From an uncultured Prevotellaceae bacterium (GTDB lineage Bacteria > Bacteroidota > Bacteroidia > Bacteroidales > Bacteroidaceae), in contig CALAVF010000114.1 in the NCBI GenBank assembly GCA_937892315.1, positions 1-27,914 of the forward strand: DNA of 27,914 nt. The letters are read 5' to 3'. Both the position numbers and the translations under genes were made by a program. This document shows, piece by piece, positions 15,856 through 23,789 of the stretch; the stretch's first letter is position 1, and the number at the start of each line of letters is the position of its first letter. A model generated the notes under the pieces. It did not search any database. It saw only the letters and a program-made list of their open reading frames with translations, and was not told the origin of the DNA.

Positions 15856-17169
15856 TTATGCGTACATCGCAACGATTGCCTCGTAGAGTTCCTGCTTGCC
15901 AGAAGTCTGCTTTGGCTCGCCCACCTTCTTGCCGTACTCGTAAGCCTGTTCGAGGGTCAACTTGCCATCCTCGAAGTCCTTACCGATACCGCTGTCGAAG
16001 GAAGCATAGCGCTCAGCCTTCATCTTGCAGTATGGAGACTCTTCGAGCAACTTGGCAGCAGACTCAAGACCGCGTGCCATAGCGTCCATACCAGCGATGT
16101 GAGCGATGAAGATGTCCTCAAGGTCGGTAGAGTTACGACGAGTCTTAGCGTCGAAGTTGGTACCACCTGTTCCGAGACCGCCGCCACGGATGATTTCCAT
16201 CCAAGCCTGAGTCAACTCATAGTTGTCGATTGGGAACTGGTCGGTGTCCCAGCCGTTCTGATAGTCACCACGGTTAGCGTCGATAGAGCCGAGCATACCT
16301 GCGTCAACAGCACAAGCCAACTCGTGCTCGAAGGTGTGACCTGCGAGTGTTGCGTGGTTCACCTCGATGTTCACCTTGAAGTCCTTGTCGAGACCATGTG
16401 CGCGGAGGAAACCGATGACTGTTTCAGTGTCCACGTCGTACTGGTGCTTAGATGGCTCCATTGGTTTTGGCTCGATGAGGAAAGTTCCCTTGAAGCCCTT
16501 GCTGCGAGCGTAGTCGCGTGCCATGCCGAGCATGGTTGCCATGTGCTCCTTCTCACGCTTCTGGTCGGTGTTCAAGAGGCTCATGTAACCCTCGCGACCG
16601 CCCCAGAATACGTAGTTCTCAGCACCCAGTTTGATGCCAGCGTCGATGGCGTTCTTAATCTGAACGATAGCACGGGCCACCACGTCGAAGTCTGGGTTGG
16701 TAGAAGCACCGTTCATGTAGCGAGCGTTGCCGAACACGTTGGCAGTTGACCACAAGAGTTTGATGCCTGTCTCTTCCATCTTCACCTTCAGATAGTCGGT
16801 GATTGCCTTGAGGTTTGCCTCATACTCTTCGACAGATGCACCCTCGCTGACGAGGTCAACATCGTGGAAGCAGAAATATGGGATGCCGAGTTTCTGCATG
16901 ATTTCGAAACCTGCGTCAGCCTTCTGCTTAGCGATTTCAACAGCGTCGCCACCGTTGTTCCATGGGAACTTCTTGGTGCCGCCACCGAACTGGTCGCCAC
17001 CCTCTGCACAGAGTGTGTGCCACCATGCCATAGCGAAACGGAGCCACTCCTTCATTGGCTTGCCCATGATGACCTTCTCAGCATCATAGTAGTGGAATGC
17101 CATTGGATTCTTGGAATCCTTACCTTCGAACTTGATTTTACCAATCTGTGGGAAATACTCTTTAGCCAT
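15856..17169 (-). CDS. xylA: xylose isomerase
   Basis: 437-residue cytoplasmic metalloenzyme converting D-xylose to D-xylulose; length as in Bacteroidetes XylA. The catalytic histidine is H102 in [17 protein letters not shown] and LIEPKPMEP (metal ligand E233, K235) are the family signatures, followed by [16 protein letters not shown] and the metal-site segment [20 protein letters not shown]. The ATG at 17167-17169 (MAKEYFPQ) was chosen over one three codons upstream because homologues start there. The gene stands alone: promoter and operator are at 17254-17319, and mgtC separates it from xylB. Confidence 0.97.
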   Translation of the reverse strand: MAKEYFPQIGKIKFEGKDSKNPMAFHYYDAEKVIMGKPMKEWLRFAMAWWHTLCAEGGDQFGGGTKKFPWNNGGDAVEIAKQKADAGFEIMQKLGIPYFCFHDVDLVSEGASVEEYEANLKAITDYLKVKMEETGIKLLWSTANVFGNARYMNGASTNPDFDVVARAIVQIKNAIDAGIKLGAENYVFWGGREGYMSLLNTDQKREKEHMATMLGMARDYARSKGFKGTFLIEPKPMEPSKHQYDVDTETVIGFLRAHGLDKDFKVNIEVNHATLAGHTFEHELACAVDAGMLGSIDANRGDYQNGWDTDQFPIDNYELTQAWMEIIRGGGLGTGGTNFDAKTRRNSTDLEDIFIAHIAGMDAMARGLESAAKLLEESPYCKMKAERYASFDSGIGKDFEDGKLTLEQAYEYGKKVGEPKQTSGKQELYEAIVAMYA

Positions 17170-17253
17170 AATCGTCAATTTTTTAGATTTAGATGTTGAT
17201 TTATTGAGTTAATGATGTTTTTCGGTTTTCCGAGTCGGATGACTTTTCGGCTG

Positions 17254-17319
17254 CAAAGTTACGACGTTTCTGCCACATGACTTTTCAAGCATGTAACAAA
17301 GACTTTCACTTCTGTTACA
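17254..17319 (-). promoter_or_regulatory. xylA promoter with xylose-regulon operator
   Basis: TAACTTTG (-7 box) is at 17254-17261. Thirty bases upstream lies the inverted repeat TGTAACA (17292-17298), 14 nt, TGTTACA (17313-17319). Seventeen bases, TGTAACAAAGACTTTCA (+ strand, 17292-17308), are identical upstream of the symporter operon at 23624-23640, with nearly the same distance to that -7 box. This looks like an activator site for a xylose/xylan regulator. Confidence 0.7.
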
Positions 17320-17320
17320 A

Positions 17321-18037
17321 CTAATTGTTCACCTCGTTGGTCAGGGTGAGCGAAAGCACGTCGCCCATGGCATGGATGCGGTCGAACATGCAGATGAAAT
17401 CGGTCTTGTCTTGGCTCCTCACCATGAAATTGATGATGGTCGTGCCTTGGGTGTAGTCGTAGCGGAAAAACTCGTCGGAGATGTGGACGTTAAAGTCTTT
17501 GAAACACTGCCGATAGGGTGCGGCATCCTGAAGGATGCGATTGACTTTCAGCCGCACAATCTTCTGTTCCTTGCCTCGGAAGAGTTTCCGCTCGAAGAGT
17601 TCCAACAAGGTGAGCACCAAGATGATGAACAGCGCCGCCACCACCGAGACGAGGTACATGCCGGCTCCGACCGCCAGACCAATACATGCCGTCATCCACA
17701 TGCCCGCCGCCGTGGTGAGACCCCTGACGGAGCCTTTCATCTGGATGATGGCACCGGCACCGAGGAAACCGATACCGCTGATGACCTGCCCAGCGATACG
17801 CCCGGCGTCGCCATTTGCCGTACAGAAGAAAAATTTTTGAGGGATGTAGATGGACACCAGCATCGCCAACGTCGCACCCATGCTGATGAGGGCGAAGGTT
17901 CTCATGCCGGCTATCTGCCCCTTGTGGCGACGTTCCAACCCCACCAACGAGCCCAGCACCTGGCTGAGCAGCAACTTAAAGATGGAACTGACCACGTCCA
18001 CCTGTTCGTTATTGAATTGTTCGATAATTTCTTCCAC
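17321..18037 (-). CDS. mgtC: MgtC/SapB family membrane protein
   Basis: 238 residues. Four or five N-terminal helices carry the MgtC family motifs: VLGSLVGLERRHKGQIAGMRTFALISMGATLAML (about 29-62), then GRIAGQVISGIGFLGAGAII and VRGLTTAAGMWMTACIGLAVG. A soluble C-terminal domain (about 155-238) follows. Family proteins are linked to growth at low magnesium and membrane-potential or ATP-synthase control; the exact activity is uncertain. The start is GTG (18035-18037), with no ATG nearby. A -7 box TAAATTTG is at 18066-18073. The gene splits xylB from xylA without an obvious role in xylose use. Confidence 0.9.
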   Translation of the reverse strand: MEEIIEQFNNEQVDVVSSIFKLLLSQVLGSLVGLERRHKGQIAGMRTFALISMGATLAMLVSIYIPQKFFFCTANGDAGRIAGQVISGIGFLGAGAIIQMKGSVRGLTTAAGMWMTACIGLAVGAGMYLVSVVAALFIILVLTLLELFERKLFRGKEQKIVRLKVNRILQDAAPYRQCFKDFNVHISDEFFRYDYTQGTTIINFMVRSQDKTDFICMFDRIHAMGDVLSLTLTNEVNN

Positions 18038-18065
18038 GGTATCTTGATTCTATTTTTTCAACCTC

Positions 18066-18073
18066 CAAATTTA
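18066..18073 (-). promoter_or_regulatory. -7 box of mgtC
   Basis: TAAATTTG on the minus strand, 28 nt before the GTG start. No clear -33 element is seen. Confidence 0.45.
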
Positions 18074-18180
18074 CTTCTTATTTTTATTCTGAACAAACAA
18101 TTTCAGAAGTTTTTGTAAAGGAAGGGGATTTTCGGACTGTTTGTGGGCACAAAAATGCCTTTTTGGCAAAAATGACTAGT

Positions 18181-18264
18181 CGTTACCCCGATGCGTATCA
18201 ATTCGTGTACGGGTATTGTAATCATACAACACCTCGACATGAATTGATACGCATCGAGGTAACG
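18181..18264. repeat. palindromic intergenic repeat, copy 3
   Basis: 84-bp imperfect palindrome. The arms (about 34 bp) begin CGTTACC and end GGTAACG and contain ATGCGTATCAATTC. The centre is TTGTA-ATCA-TACAA. It is preceded by CTAGT as in copies 2 and 4, and by GGCAAAAATGA, which also occurs near copy 1. It lies between the mgtC promoter and the 3' end of xylB. Confidence 0.9.
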
Positions 18265-18328
18265 ACCCCAGCCCCTTCGGATGGAAAACACCTTCAGGGC
18301 AAAGGAGGTCAACGCTCAAGCGGCGGGG

Positions 18329-19810
18329 TTACTTGCCCAGACGCTCCACCCAGAGTTGATAGGCAGCCTTGTAAGGGGCAGGGTCGACCTCGGGGTGAAT
18401 GGTCGCCTTGTGCTTGAGGGTCTTGAAGGCTTCGTCGCTGTCTTTGTAGATGCCTGCACCGATGCCTGCACCATAGGCGGCGCCTACAGAGCCGTCGGTC
18501 TCGTAGAGTTCGATGGTGGCTCCTGTGACAGAAGCGAGGGTCTTGCAGAAGAGTGGGTTGAGGAACATGTTGGCGTGGCCAGCCTTGATGGTCTGGATGT
18601 CCATGCCCATGTCCTTCATGATTTCCATACCGTAGGCGAAGGAGAAAGCAATACCCTCATGGGCGGCACGGATGAGGTGTGCCTTCTTGTGGATATTGAA
18701 GTTGATGCCGTGGATGGAGGCTCCGACGTTCTCGTTCTGCAGCACACGCTCGGCACCGTTGCCGAACGGGATGATGGTGAGTCCGTCGGCACCAATGGGG
18801 GTGGTCTCTGCCAAGTCGTTCATCTCTGGATAACTCATGCCCTCGGGTGCCACCGTGCGACGCATCCAAGCGTTGAGGATGCCTGTGCCGTTGATGCAGA
18901 GGAGGACACCCAGACGGGTTGCCCCACCCTCGCCGTGGTTGACATGGGCGAAGGTGTTGACACGGGAAAGTTTGTCGTAGTTGACCTCGCCGAGCACACC
19001 GTAAACAACGCCTGACGTGCCGCCTGTAGCAGCGATTTCACCAGGCTTCATCACGTTGAGGGAGAGGGCATTGTTGGGCTGGTCGCCACCACGGTAGGAG
19101 ATGGGCGTGCCGACGGGGATGCCGAGTTCGTCAGCGATGGCTTGGCAGACCGTGCTCTGCACGGAGAAGGTGGGCACGATGTCGGCGATGATGTCTTCGG
19201 GGAAACCGAAGAACTGCATCACGTCCTTGCTCACTTCGTTATTTTTGAAGTCCCAGAACATGCCCTCGGAAAGTCCCGACACGGTGGTCTGCTTCTTGCC
19301 GCCCGAGAGACGCATGGCGATGTAGTCGCCCGGAAGCATGATTTTGTCAATCTTGGCGAAGAGTTCTGGCTCATTCTCCTTCACCCACGCAAGTTTGGCT
19401 GCGGTGAAGTTGCCCGGAGAGTTGAGCAGGTGCTGGAGGCACTTCTCACCACTGATGGCTTCGAACGCCTTGTTGCCGTAAGGAACGGCACGGCCGTCAC
19501 ACCAAATGATGGAAGGACGGAGGGGCGTGCCCTCTTTGTCCACGCAAACGAGCCCGTGCATCTGGTAAGAGATACCGATGGCTTTCACATCGGCAAGGCT
19601 GCCCCCTGCCCTGGCTGCCACACGTGCGGTGGCTTGTTTCAACTCATCCCACCACATCTGTGGGTCTTGCTCTGCCCAACCTGGCTGCTTCGCCGTGATG
19701 GGGGCTTCGCTGTCGGGATATTGTGCACTTGCTACGGTCTGTCCTGTTTGGGCATCAACGAGGGACGCCTTGACAGACGATGTGCCTATGTCGTAACCTA
19801 ATAAATACAT
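18329..19810 (-). CDS. xylB: xylulokinase
   Basis: 493-residue FGGY-family kinase making D-xylulose-5-phosphate for the pentose phosphate pathway. N-terminal phosphate-binding loop YDIGTSSVKASLVD (6-19), xylulose-binding MHGL (84-87), catalytic D243 in YRGGDQPNNA, and ATP-site glycines in ATGGTSGVVYG and YETDGSVGAAYGAG. Length is typical. It is the last gene of the symporter-GH10-GH43-xylB operon, starting 28 nt after the GH43 stop. It is followed by palindrome copy 3. Confidence 0.96.
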   Translation of the reverse strand: MYLLGYDIGTSSVKASLVDAQTGQTVASAQYPDSEAPITAKQPGWAEQDPQMWWDELKQATARVAARAGGSLADVKAIGISYQMHGLVCVDKEGTPLRPSIIWCDGRAVPYGNKAFEAISGEKCLQHLLNSPGNFTAAKLAWVKENEPELFAKIDKIMLPGDYIAMRLSGGKKQTTVSGLSEGMFWDFKNNEVSKDVMQFFGFPEDIIADIVPTFSVQSTVCQAIADELGIPVGTPISYRGGDQPNNALSLNVMKPGEIAATGGTSGVVYGVLGEVNYDKLSRVNTFAHVNHGEGGATRLGVLLCINGTGILNAWMRRTVAPEGMSYPEMNDLAETTPIGADGLTIIPFGNGAERVLQNENVGASIHGINFNIHKKAHLIRAAHEGIAFSFAYGMEIMKDMGMDIQTIKAGHANMFLNPLFCKTLASVTGATIELYETDGSVGAAYGAGIGAGIYKDSDEAFKTLKHKATIHPEVDPAPYKAAYQLWVERLGK

Positions 19811-19838
19811 TTCCTATTACAATTTTACATGATACATA

Positions 19839-20879
19839 TTATTTGTCCAAGCCTTCGATGGTCTGGATGGTGCCATCGGCATTGTAGTGCAGTTCGCACA
19901 CCTTGAGGGAACGAAGCCACGTCTTGTCGTTGGATGGCACACAGTCGTGGTGGAAGAGATACCACTTGCCCTTGTACTCGGCAATGGCATGGTGGGTGGT
20001 CCAACCAACGACGGGGGTGAGGATGACACCCTGATAGGTGAACGGCCCGTAAGGGTTGTCGCCGATGGCGTAGCAAAGGAAGTGGCTGTCGCCCGTTGAG
20101 TAGGAGAAGTAGTACTTGCCCTGATACTTGTGCATCCACGATGCCTCGAAGAAGCGGTGTGGGTCGCTCGCCTTGAGGGGCTGACCGTCTTTGTCGAGGA
20201 TGACCACGCGGCGTGGTGCCTCGGCAAACTGCAACACGTCGTCGCTCATCTTCACGACGAAACTGGGCAGAGCGGGTGCATCGGGCTGAGCGAAGAGTTC
20301 GCCTTGGCGTGTGGGCTCGGAACCCAAGTCAACCAGTCCGTTCTCGTCGCCATGCTTGCCGTGGATGGGAGCAAAGCCCGGTGCGAGGGGCTGCCACCAC
20401 TGGAGTTGTCCGCCCCAGAGACCACCGAAGTAGGTGTAGATGCTGCCATCGTCGTCCTTGAAGACGCAGGGGTCGATGGAGAAGGAACCACGGATGGGCT
20501 GTGGCTGTGGAACGAAGGGGCCTTCGGGCTTGTCGGCTACTGCCACACCGAGACGGAAGACGCCGTCGTAGCCCTTGGCTGAGAAGATGTAGTAGTACTT
20601 GCCGTCTTTCTCCACCACATCGCTGTCCCACAACTGCTTTTCTGCCCAAGGCACATCGTTCACATCGAAGATGACACCGTGGTCGGTTGCCTGACCGTTT
20701 TCCAAATCGTCAAAAGAGAGGGCATGGTAGTCTTTCATCTGGAAATGACCGCCGTCGTCGTCCTCGTCTGCACCAGCCTCCCAGTCATGGCTGGGATAGA
20801 TGTAGAGTTTGCCACCAAACACATGTGCCGCAGGGTCTGCCATGTAGTCTTGTGGATAAAGATATTTCTTTCCTTCCAT
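19839..20879 (-). CDS. GH43 beta-xylosidase / alpha-L-arabinofuranosidase, cytoplasmic
   Basis: 346-residue five-bladed beta-propeller hydrolase without a signal peptide, so it acts on imported xylo-oligosaccharides in the cytoplasm. The GH43 catalytic triad is visible: base D15 in MADPAAHVF, pKa modulator D136 in SIDPCVF, and acid E245 in RFFEASWMHKY. HDWE and WWQP contribute to the usual sugar-binding surface. It corresponds in position and type to the Prevotella xynB. It starts 41 nt after the GH10 stop in the same operon. Whether it prefers xylose or arabinose cannot be told. Confidence 0.92.
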   Translation of the reverse strand: MEGKKYLYPQDYMADPAAHVFGGKLYIYPSHDWEAGADEDDDGGHFQMKDYHALSFDDLENGQATDHGVIFDVNDVPWAEKQLWDSDVVEKDGKYYYIFSAKGYDGVFRLGVAVADKPEGPFVPQPQPIRGSFSIDPCVFKDDDGSIYTYFGGLWGGQLQWWQPLAPGFAPIHGKHGDENGLVDLGSEPTRQGELFAQPDAPALPSFVVKMSDDVLQFAEAPRRVVILDKDGQPLKASDPHRFFEASWMHKYQGKYYFSYSTGDSHFLCYAIGDNPYGPFTYQGVILTPVVGWTTHHAIAEYKGKWYLFHHDCVPSNDKTWLRSLKVCELHYNADGTIQTIEGLDK

Positions 20880-20920
20880 ATTGATATGAGATGTTATGGG
20901 GTTAATAGATTTTCTGCATA

Positions 20921-22108
20921 TTATTTCTTACGAGACTTCTTGGGGGCTTCCGAAACCGGAGCAGCCAAGTCGATGAGTTTTCCGACGGTGCTCTTCGGCT
21001 GATTGTCGCGACCGAACAGGGTGGCATAGTCAGTACGGCCCTTGACGGGGAAGTCGTTACGCCACGAGTTGGCATCGTTCAGACACCAGAAGCCGACACG
21101 GAGGACATCGTCCTTGTGTTTCATCAGCATGGTGAAAAGGTCAACCCAGAAGGCATCAATCTTCTGCTGCTGTTCGGCGGAGATGCCGTTCTTGTAGGGG
21201 TCAAGTTCCTCACGATACTGGAAGCGGTCGCTGACATTGGCACCAGAGAATCCATAAGGATTGGGCAGGGCGGAAAGGTCGAGTTCGGAGAACTGTGCCT
21301 TGAGCCCCAGCGAGGCGATGGCTTGGATGGCGTGCTCATACTGCGGCACGTAGTCGGTATCTTCGAAGATGAGGTGTCCCTGCATCCCGATGGCGGTAAT
21401 GGGGAGACCCTTCTGCACAAGGGGACGGAAGAAGTTGACAACAGCATCCACCTTCTGTGCCTTGTTCATGGAGTAGTCATTATAGTAGAGTTCCACCGTG
21501 GGGTCGGCCTCATGAGCATACTGGAAAGCGAGGGGAATGAAGTCTTCGCCCAAAATCTCGTAAAACTTGCTGCGACGAAGGGTGCCATTGTCCTCGAAGG
21601 CTTCGTTGACCACGTCCCATGCCTCTACCCTACCCTTGAAGTGACCAAGGATGGTGAATATGTGCTCCTTCATACGCTTCTTGAGCACGTCGGCTGAGAC
21701 CCGCTTGCCTTCGTCGTCGGTGAAGAACCAAGGGGCACACTGGGAGTGCCAGATGAGACAGTGTCCCACCACGTGGCATCCGCTGGCAAGGGCTTTATCT
21801 ACAAACTGGTCGGCAAGGGTGAAGTCATACATGCCCTCCTTGGGATGCACCACCTCGCACTTCATGCAATTCTCGGCAACAAGCCAATTGAAATGCTGGA
21901 CGATGATGGGGAAATTGGCGGTCTGGTCGGCACTCACCGCACCCGTCACGTCATGTTCGTTGCGGATTTCTTTCTCCGCCTTCACCTCCCACTGGTTGAC
22001 ACTCATGCCCATACGCCAATAGTCGCGGAAGGCATCCTTCAAGCCCTGTGCCGAGGCGGTACTGCCCATCAACAGGGCCATCGCTGATAAAACCAAGAGT
22101 TGCTTCAT
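20921..22108 (-). CDS. xynA: GH10 endo-beta-1,4-xylanase
   Basis: 395 residues. A signal peptide (MKQLLVLSAMALLMGSTASA) is followed directly by a single GH10 barrel with no carbohydrate-binding module. Acid/base E169 in WDVVNEAF and nucleophile E275 in FSELDLS; HCLIWHSQCAPWF is the typical substrate-cleft segment. The protein ends in a basic tail (KKSRKK). No lipobox is seen, so it is probably periplasmic, cutting imported xylan fragments further before transport. It starts 4 nt after the symporter stop and corresponds to Prevotella xynA. Confidence 0.94.
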   Translation of the reverse strand: MKQLLVLSAMALLMGSTASAQGLKDAFRDYWRMGMSVNQWEVKAEKEIRNEHDVTGAVSADQTANFPIIVQHFNWLVAENCMKCEVVHPKEGMYDFTLADQFVDKALASGCHVVGHCLIWHSQCAPWFFTDDEGKRVSADVLKKRMKEHIFTILGHFKGRVEAWDVVNEAFEDNGTLRRSKFYEILGEDFIPLAFQYAHEADPTVELYYNDYSMNKAQKVDAVVNFFRPLVQKGLPITAIGMQGHLIFEDTDYVPQYEHAIQAIASLGLKAQFSELDLSALPNPYGFSGANVSDRFQYREELDPYKNGISAEQQQKIDAFWVDLFTMLMKHKDDVLRVGFWCLNDANSWRNDFPVKGRTDYATLFGRDNQPKSTVGKLIDLAAPVSEAPKKSRKK

Positions 22109-22112
22109 AGGG

Positions 22113-23519
22113 CTATGCTTTGGAACGTGCTTCGATTTCCTTATTCATTTCGTCAAGTTTCTCGTCTGTAAGCGGATACCGATAAACCAGTAAGCCTACA
22201 ACAATAAGCAAGACTGCAGGAATGATGCAAGTGAACCACAGAATGGCATTTTGTGCAATGGCTGAGTAATTTGCCAGATTTGTATAATAGGCGTTGACTG
22301 GTGCGCTGATAAATGATGCAAGGAACACCACAACAAAGATGCTCAGCATCAGTTGAAGGCACTTGTTGACCTTGAACTCTGCAAACATCTCACCGTATGT
22401 AACTGGTTTTTCTGGTGTTGTTGCGATTCTCTCCTTACAACCCGTGAAGCAAAGAAACAAAAGGACAAAACCGATGACGGCAAAAACACATGTAACCGTA
22501 AACCACGCTTTCGGCTCTACCGGCAAAGCAGATTCCTCACTCGCCAAGTCAAAGCCTATCATTCCCATCACCAATGGGGTGATCCATCCGGCGATGGAGA
22601 AACCAGCCTTGAAAGCGACACCAGCAAGTGCATTCACGGTGGCTGCCGGCCTATTTCCTGTACGGTATTCTGCCTCTGTGATAATCTCGGGGACAAGTGC
22701 CCACATCAGAGAACCAACAAGAAGCCCAACTCCTGTCATCACCTTTGCTATCTGAACGAGGGTATTGCAACTCCCAACATCAAAAAATTTGCCGATGGTG
22801 TACAAGATGACAAAGCCGATAAAGCCGATGGAAAGAAGCGTGTAATAAAGTCCCTTCTTGCCCAGCCATTTCTTCAAGATGGGCAGCGAAGGCAAAATGA
22901 TGAAAGCGGGAATCGTGCCGATCGCCATAAATGTTGCCTGATTCCAGTTGATGACCGTGTGAGCAACGATAGCGAGTCCGATAGGGAAGCCTGCCTGAAC
23001 AATTATCTGACCGATATTGGCACAGACCATTCGGGTAGATGTCAACTTAAGCACTTCATCATTGTCACGAGTCATGCTTGCCATGATGGAGCCGTATGGT
23101 ATATTCACGACAGAATAAATCATGCTCAGCAATGTATAACTGACCGTAGCATAAATCATCTTCATGCTCATGGACCACGTAGCCGCCTGAGGAAGCATCA
23201 ACAAGCAGGCTGCAACCGTAAGAGGAATACCCCCATAAAGAAGGTAAGAACGGTACTTGCCCAATTTAGGATTGCGATTATCAATATAGCGTCCCACGAC
23301 AGGACTCCAAAAGCAATCGATGAGTCGAACCGTGAGAATCAGTCCGCTGACAAAGGCAGGATTGATTTTTAAGACGGTGGTCAGATACAGCATTAGGTAA
23401 CATGCCACGGTTTGGAAGATGAGGTTCTGTGCCAAGTCGCCAGAACCATAGCCGATGCGTTGCAGCCAGTTGAGTTTGTAGAAGCCCTTGGCTTCTTGAG
23501 TAGTTGCTTCTGTTGCCAT
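22113..23519 (-). CDS. GPH-type sugar:cation symporter (pentoside transporter)
   Basis: 468-residue inner-membrane transporter of the glycoside-pentoside-hexuronide family (MelB-like MFS), with about 12 hydrophobic segments. Family features include RIGYGSGDLAQNLIF near the N-terminus, the loop DCFWSPVVGRYIDNRNPKLGKYRSYLL (about 88-114), and NIPYGSIMASMTRDNDE. Gene context makes xylosides or xylo-oligosaccharides the likely substrate, coupled to Na+ or H+. First gene of the operon with GH10, GH43 and xylB, resembling Prevotella xynD. To the eye its DNA is less GC-rich than the neighbouring hydrolase genes. Confidence 0.92.
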   Translation of the reverse strand: MATEATTQEAKGFYKLNWLQRIGYGSGDLAQNLIFQTVACYLMLYLTTVLKINPAFVSGLILTVRLIDCFWSPVVGRYIDNRNPKLGKYRSYLLYGGIPLTVAACLLMLPQAATWSMSMKMIYATVSYTLLSMIYSVVNIPYGSIMASMTRDNDEVLKLTSTRMVCANIGQIIVQAGFPIGLAIVAHTVINWNQATFMAIGTIPAFIILPSLPILKKWLGKKGLYYTLLSIGFIGFVILYTIGKFFDVGSCNTLVQIAKVMTGVGLLVGSLMWALVPEIITEAEYRTGNRPAATVNALAGVAFKAGFSIAGWITPLVMGMIGFDLASEESALPVEPKAWFTVTCVFAVIGFVLLFLCFTGCKERIATTPEKPVTYGEMFAEFKVNKCLQLMLSIFVVVFLASFISAPVNAYYTNLANYSAIAQNAILWFTCIIPAVLLIVVGLLVYRYPLTDEKLDEMNKEIEARSKA

Positions 23520-23584
23520 TGAGATATTAGGTTTTTGATTTTTACGATTGTTGTATATCCGTTTGGGAAAATGGTTTTTCGGCG

Positions 23585-23651
23585 CAAAATTAACAAAAAA
23601 ATCCTTTTTATAAAGATGTTATTTGTAACAAAGACTTTCAAACTTGTTTCC
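23585..23651 (-). promoter_or_regulatory. xylan operon promoter with xylose-regulon operator
   Basis: TAATTTTG (-7 box) is at 23585-23592. Thirty-one bases upstream is the operator: minus strand GGAAACA (23645-23651), 14 nt, TGTTACA (23624-23630). The half-site TGTTACA and the adjoining TGAAAGTCTT are identical to the xylA site at 17292-17319. Confidence 0.7.
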
Positions 23652-23681
23652 AAGTGACGATTCGCAAAATCTTTGCGGGAC

Positions 23682-23729
23682 AAAAAAACTGAAAATTGCC
23701 CATTCCATCGGACAACTTCCAGTTTTCAG
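23682..23729 (-). terminator. rho-independent terminator of rep
   Basis: Minus strand: CTGAAAACTG (23729-23720), 21-nt loop, CAATTTTCAG (23698-23689), one mismatch, then seven T (23688-23682). It lies 60 nt past the rep stop. The loop contains GTTGTCCGATGG, close to the iteron core TTGTCCGACGA. Confidence 0.8.
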
Positions 23730-23789
23730 CCACTCTGAAAAAGGTTTGTCCACCAAAGACTCTCTCAGAGAAATGATAACTGCGGCGTG

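Noticed and set aside
20851..20859. Perfect DnaA-box-like TGTGGATAA
   Set aside because: It lies inside the start of the GH43 coding sequence (YPQD codons), 5 kb from the iterons, with no companion boxes.
22113..23519. Recent horizontal acquisition of the symporter gene because of its lower GC look
   Set aside because: Membrane-protein codon bias explains this, and it is embedded with 4-nt spacing in an operon with conserved gene order.
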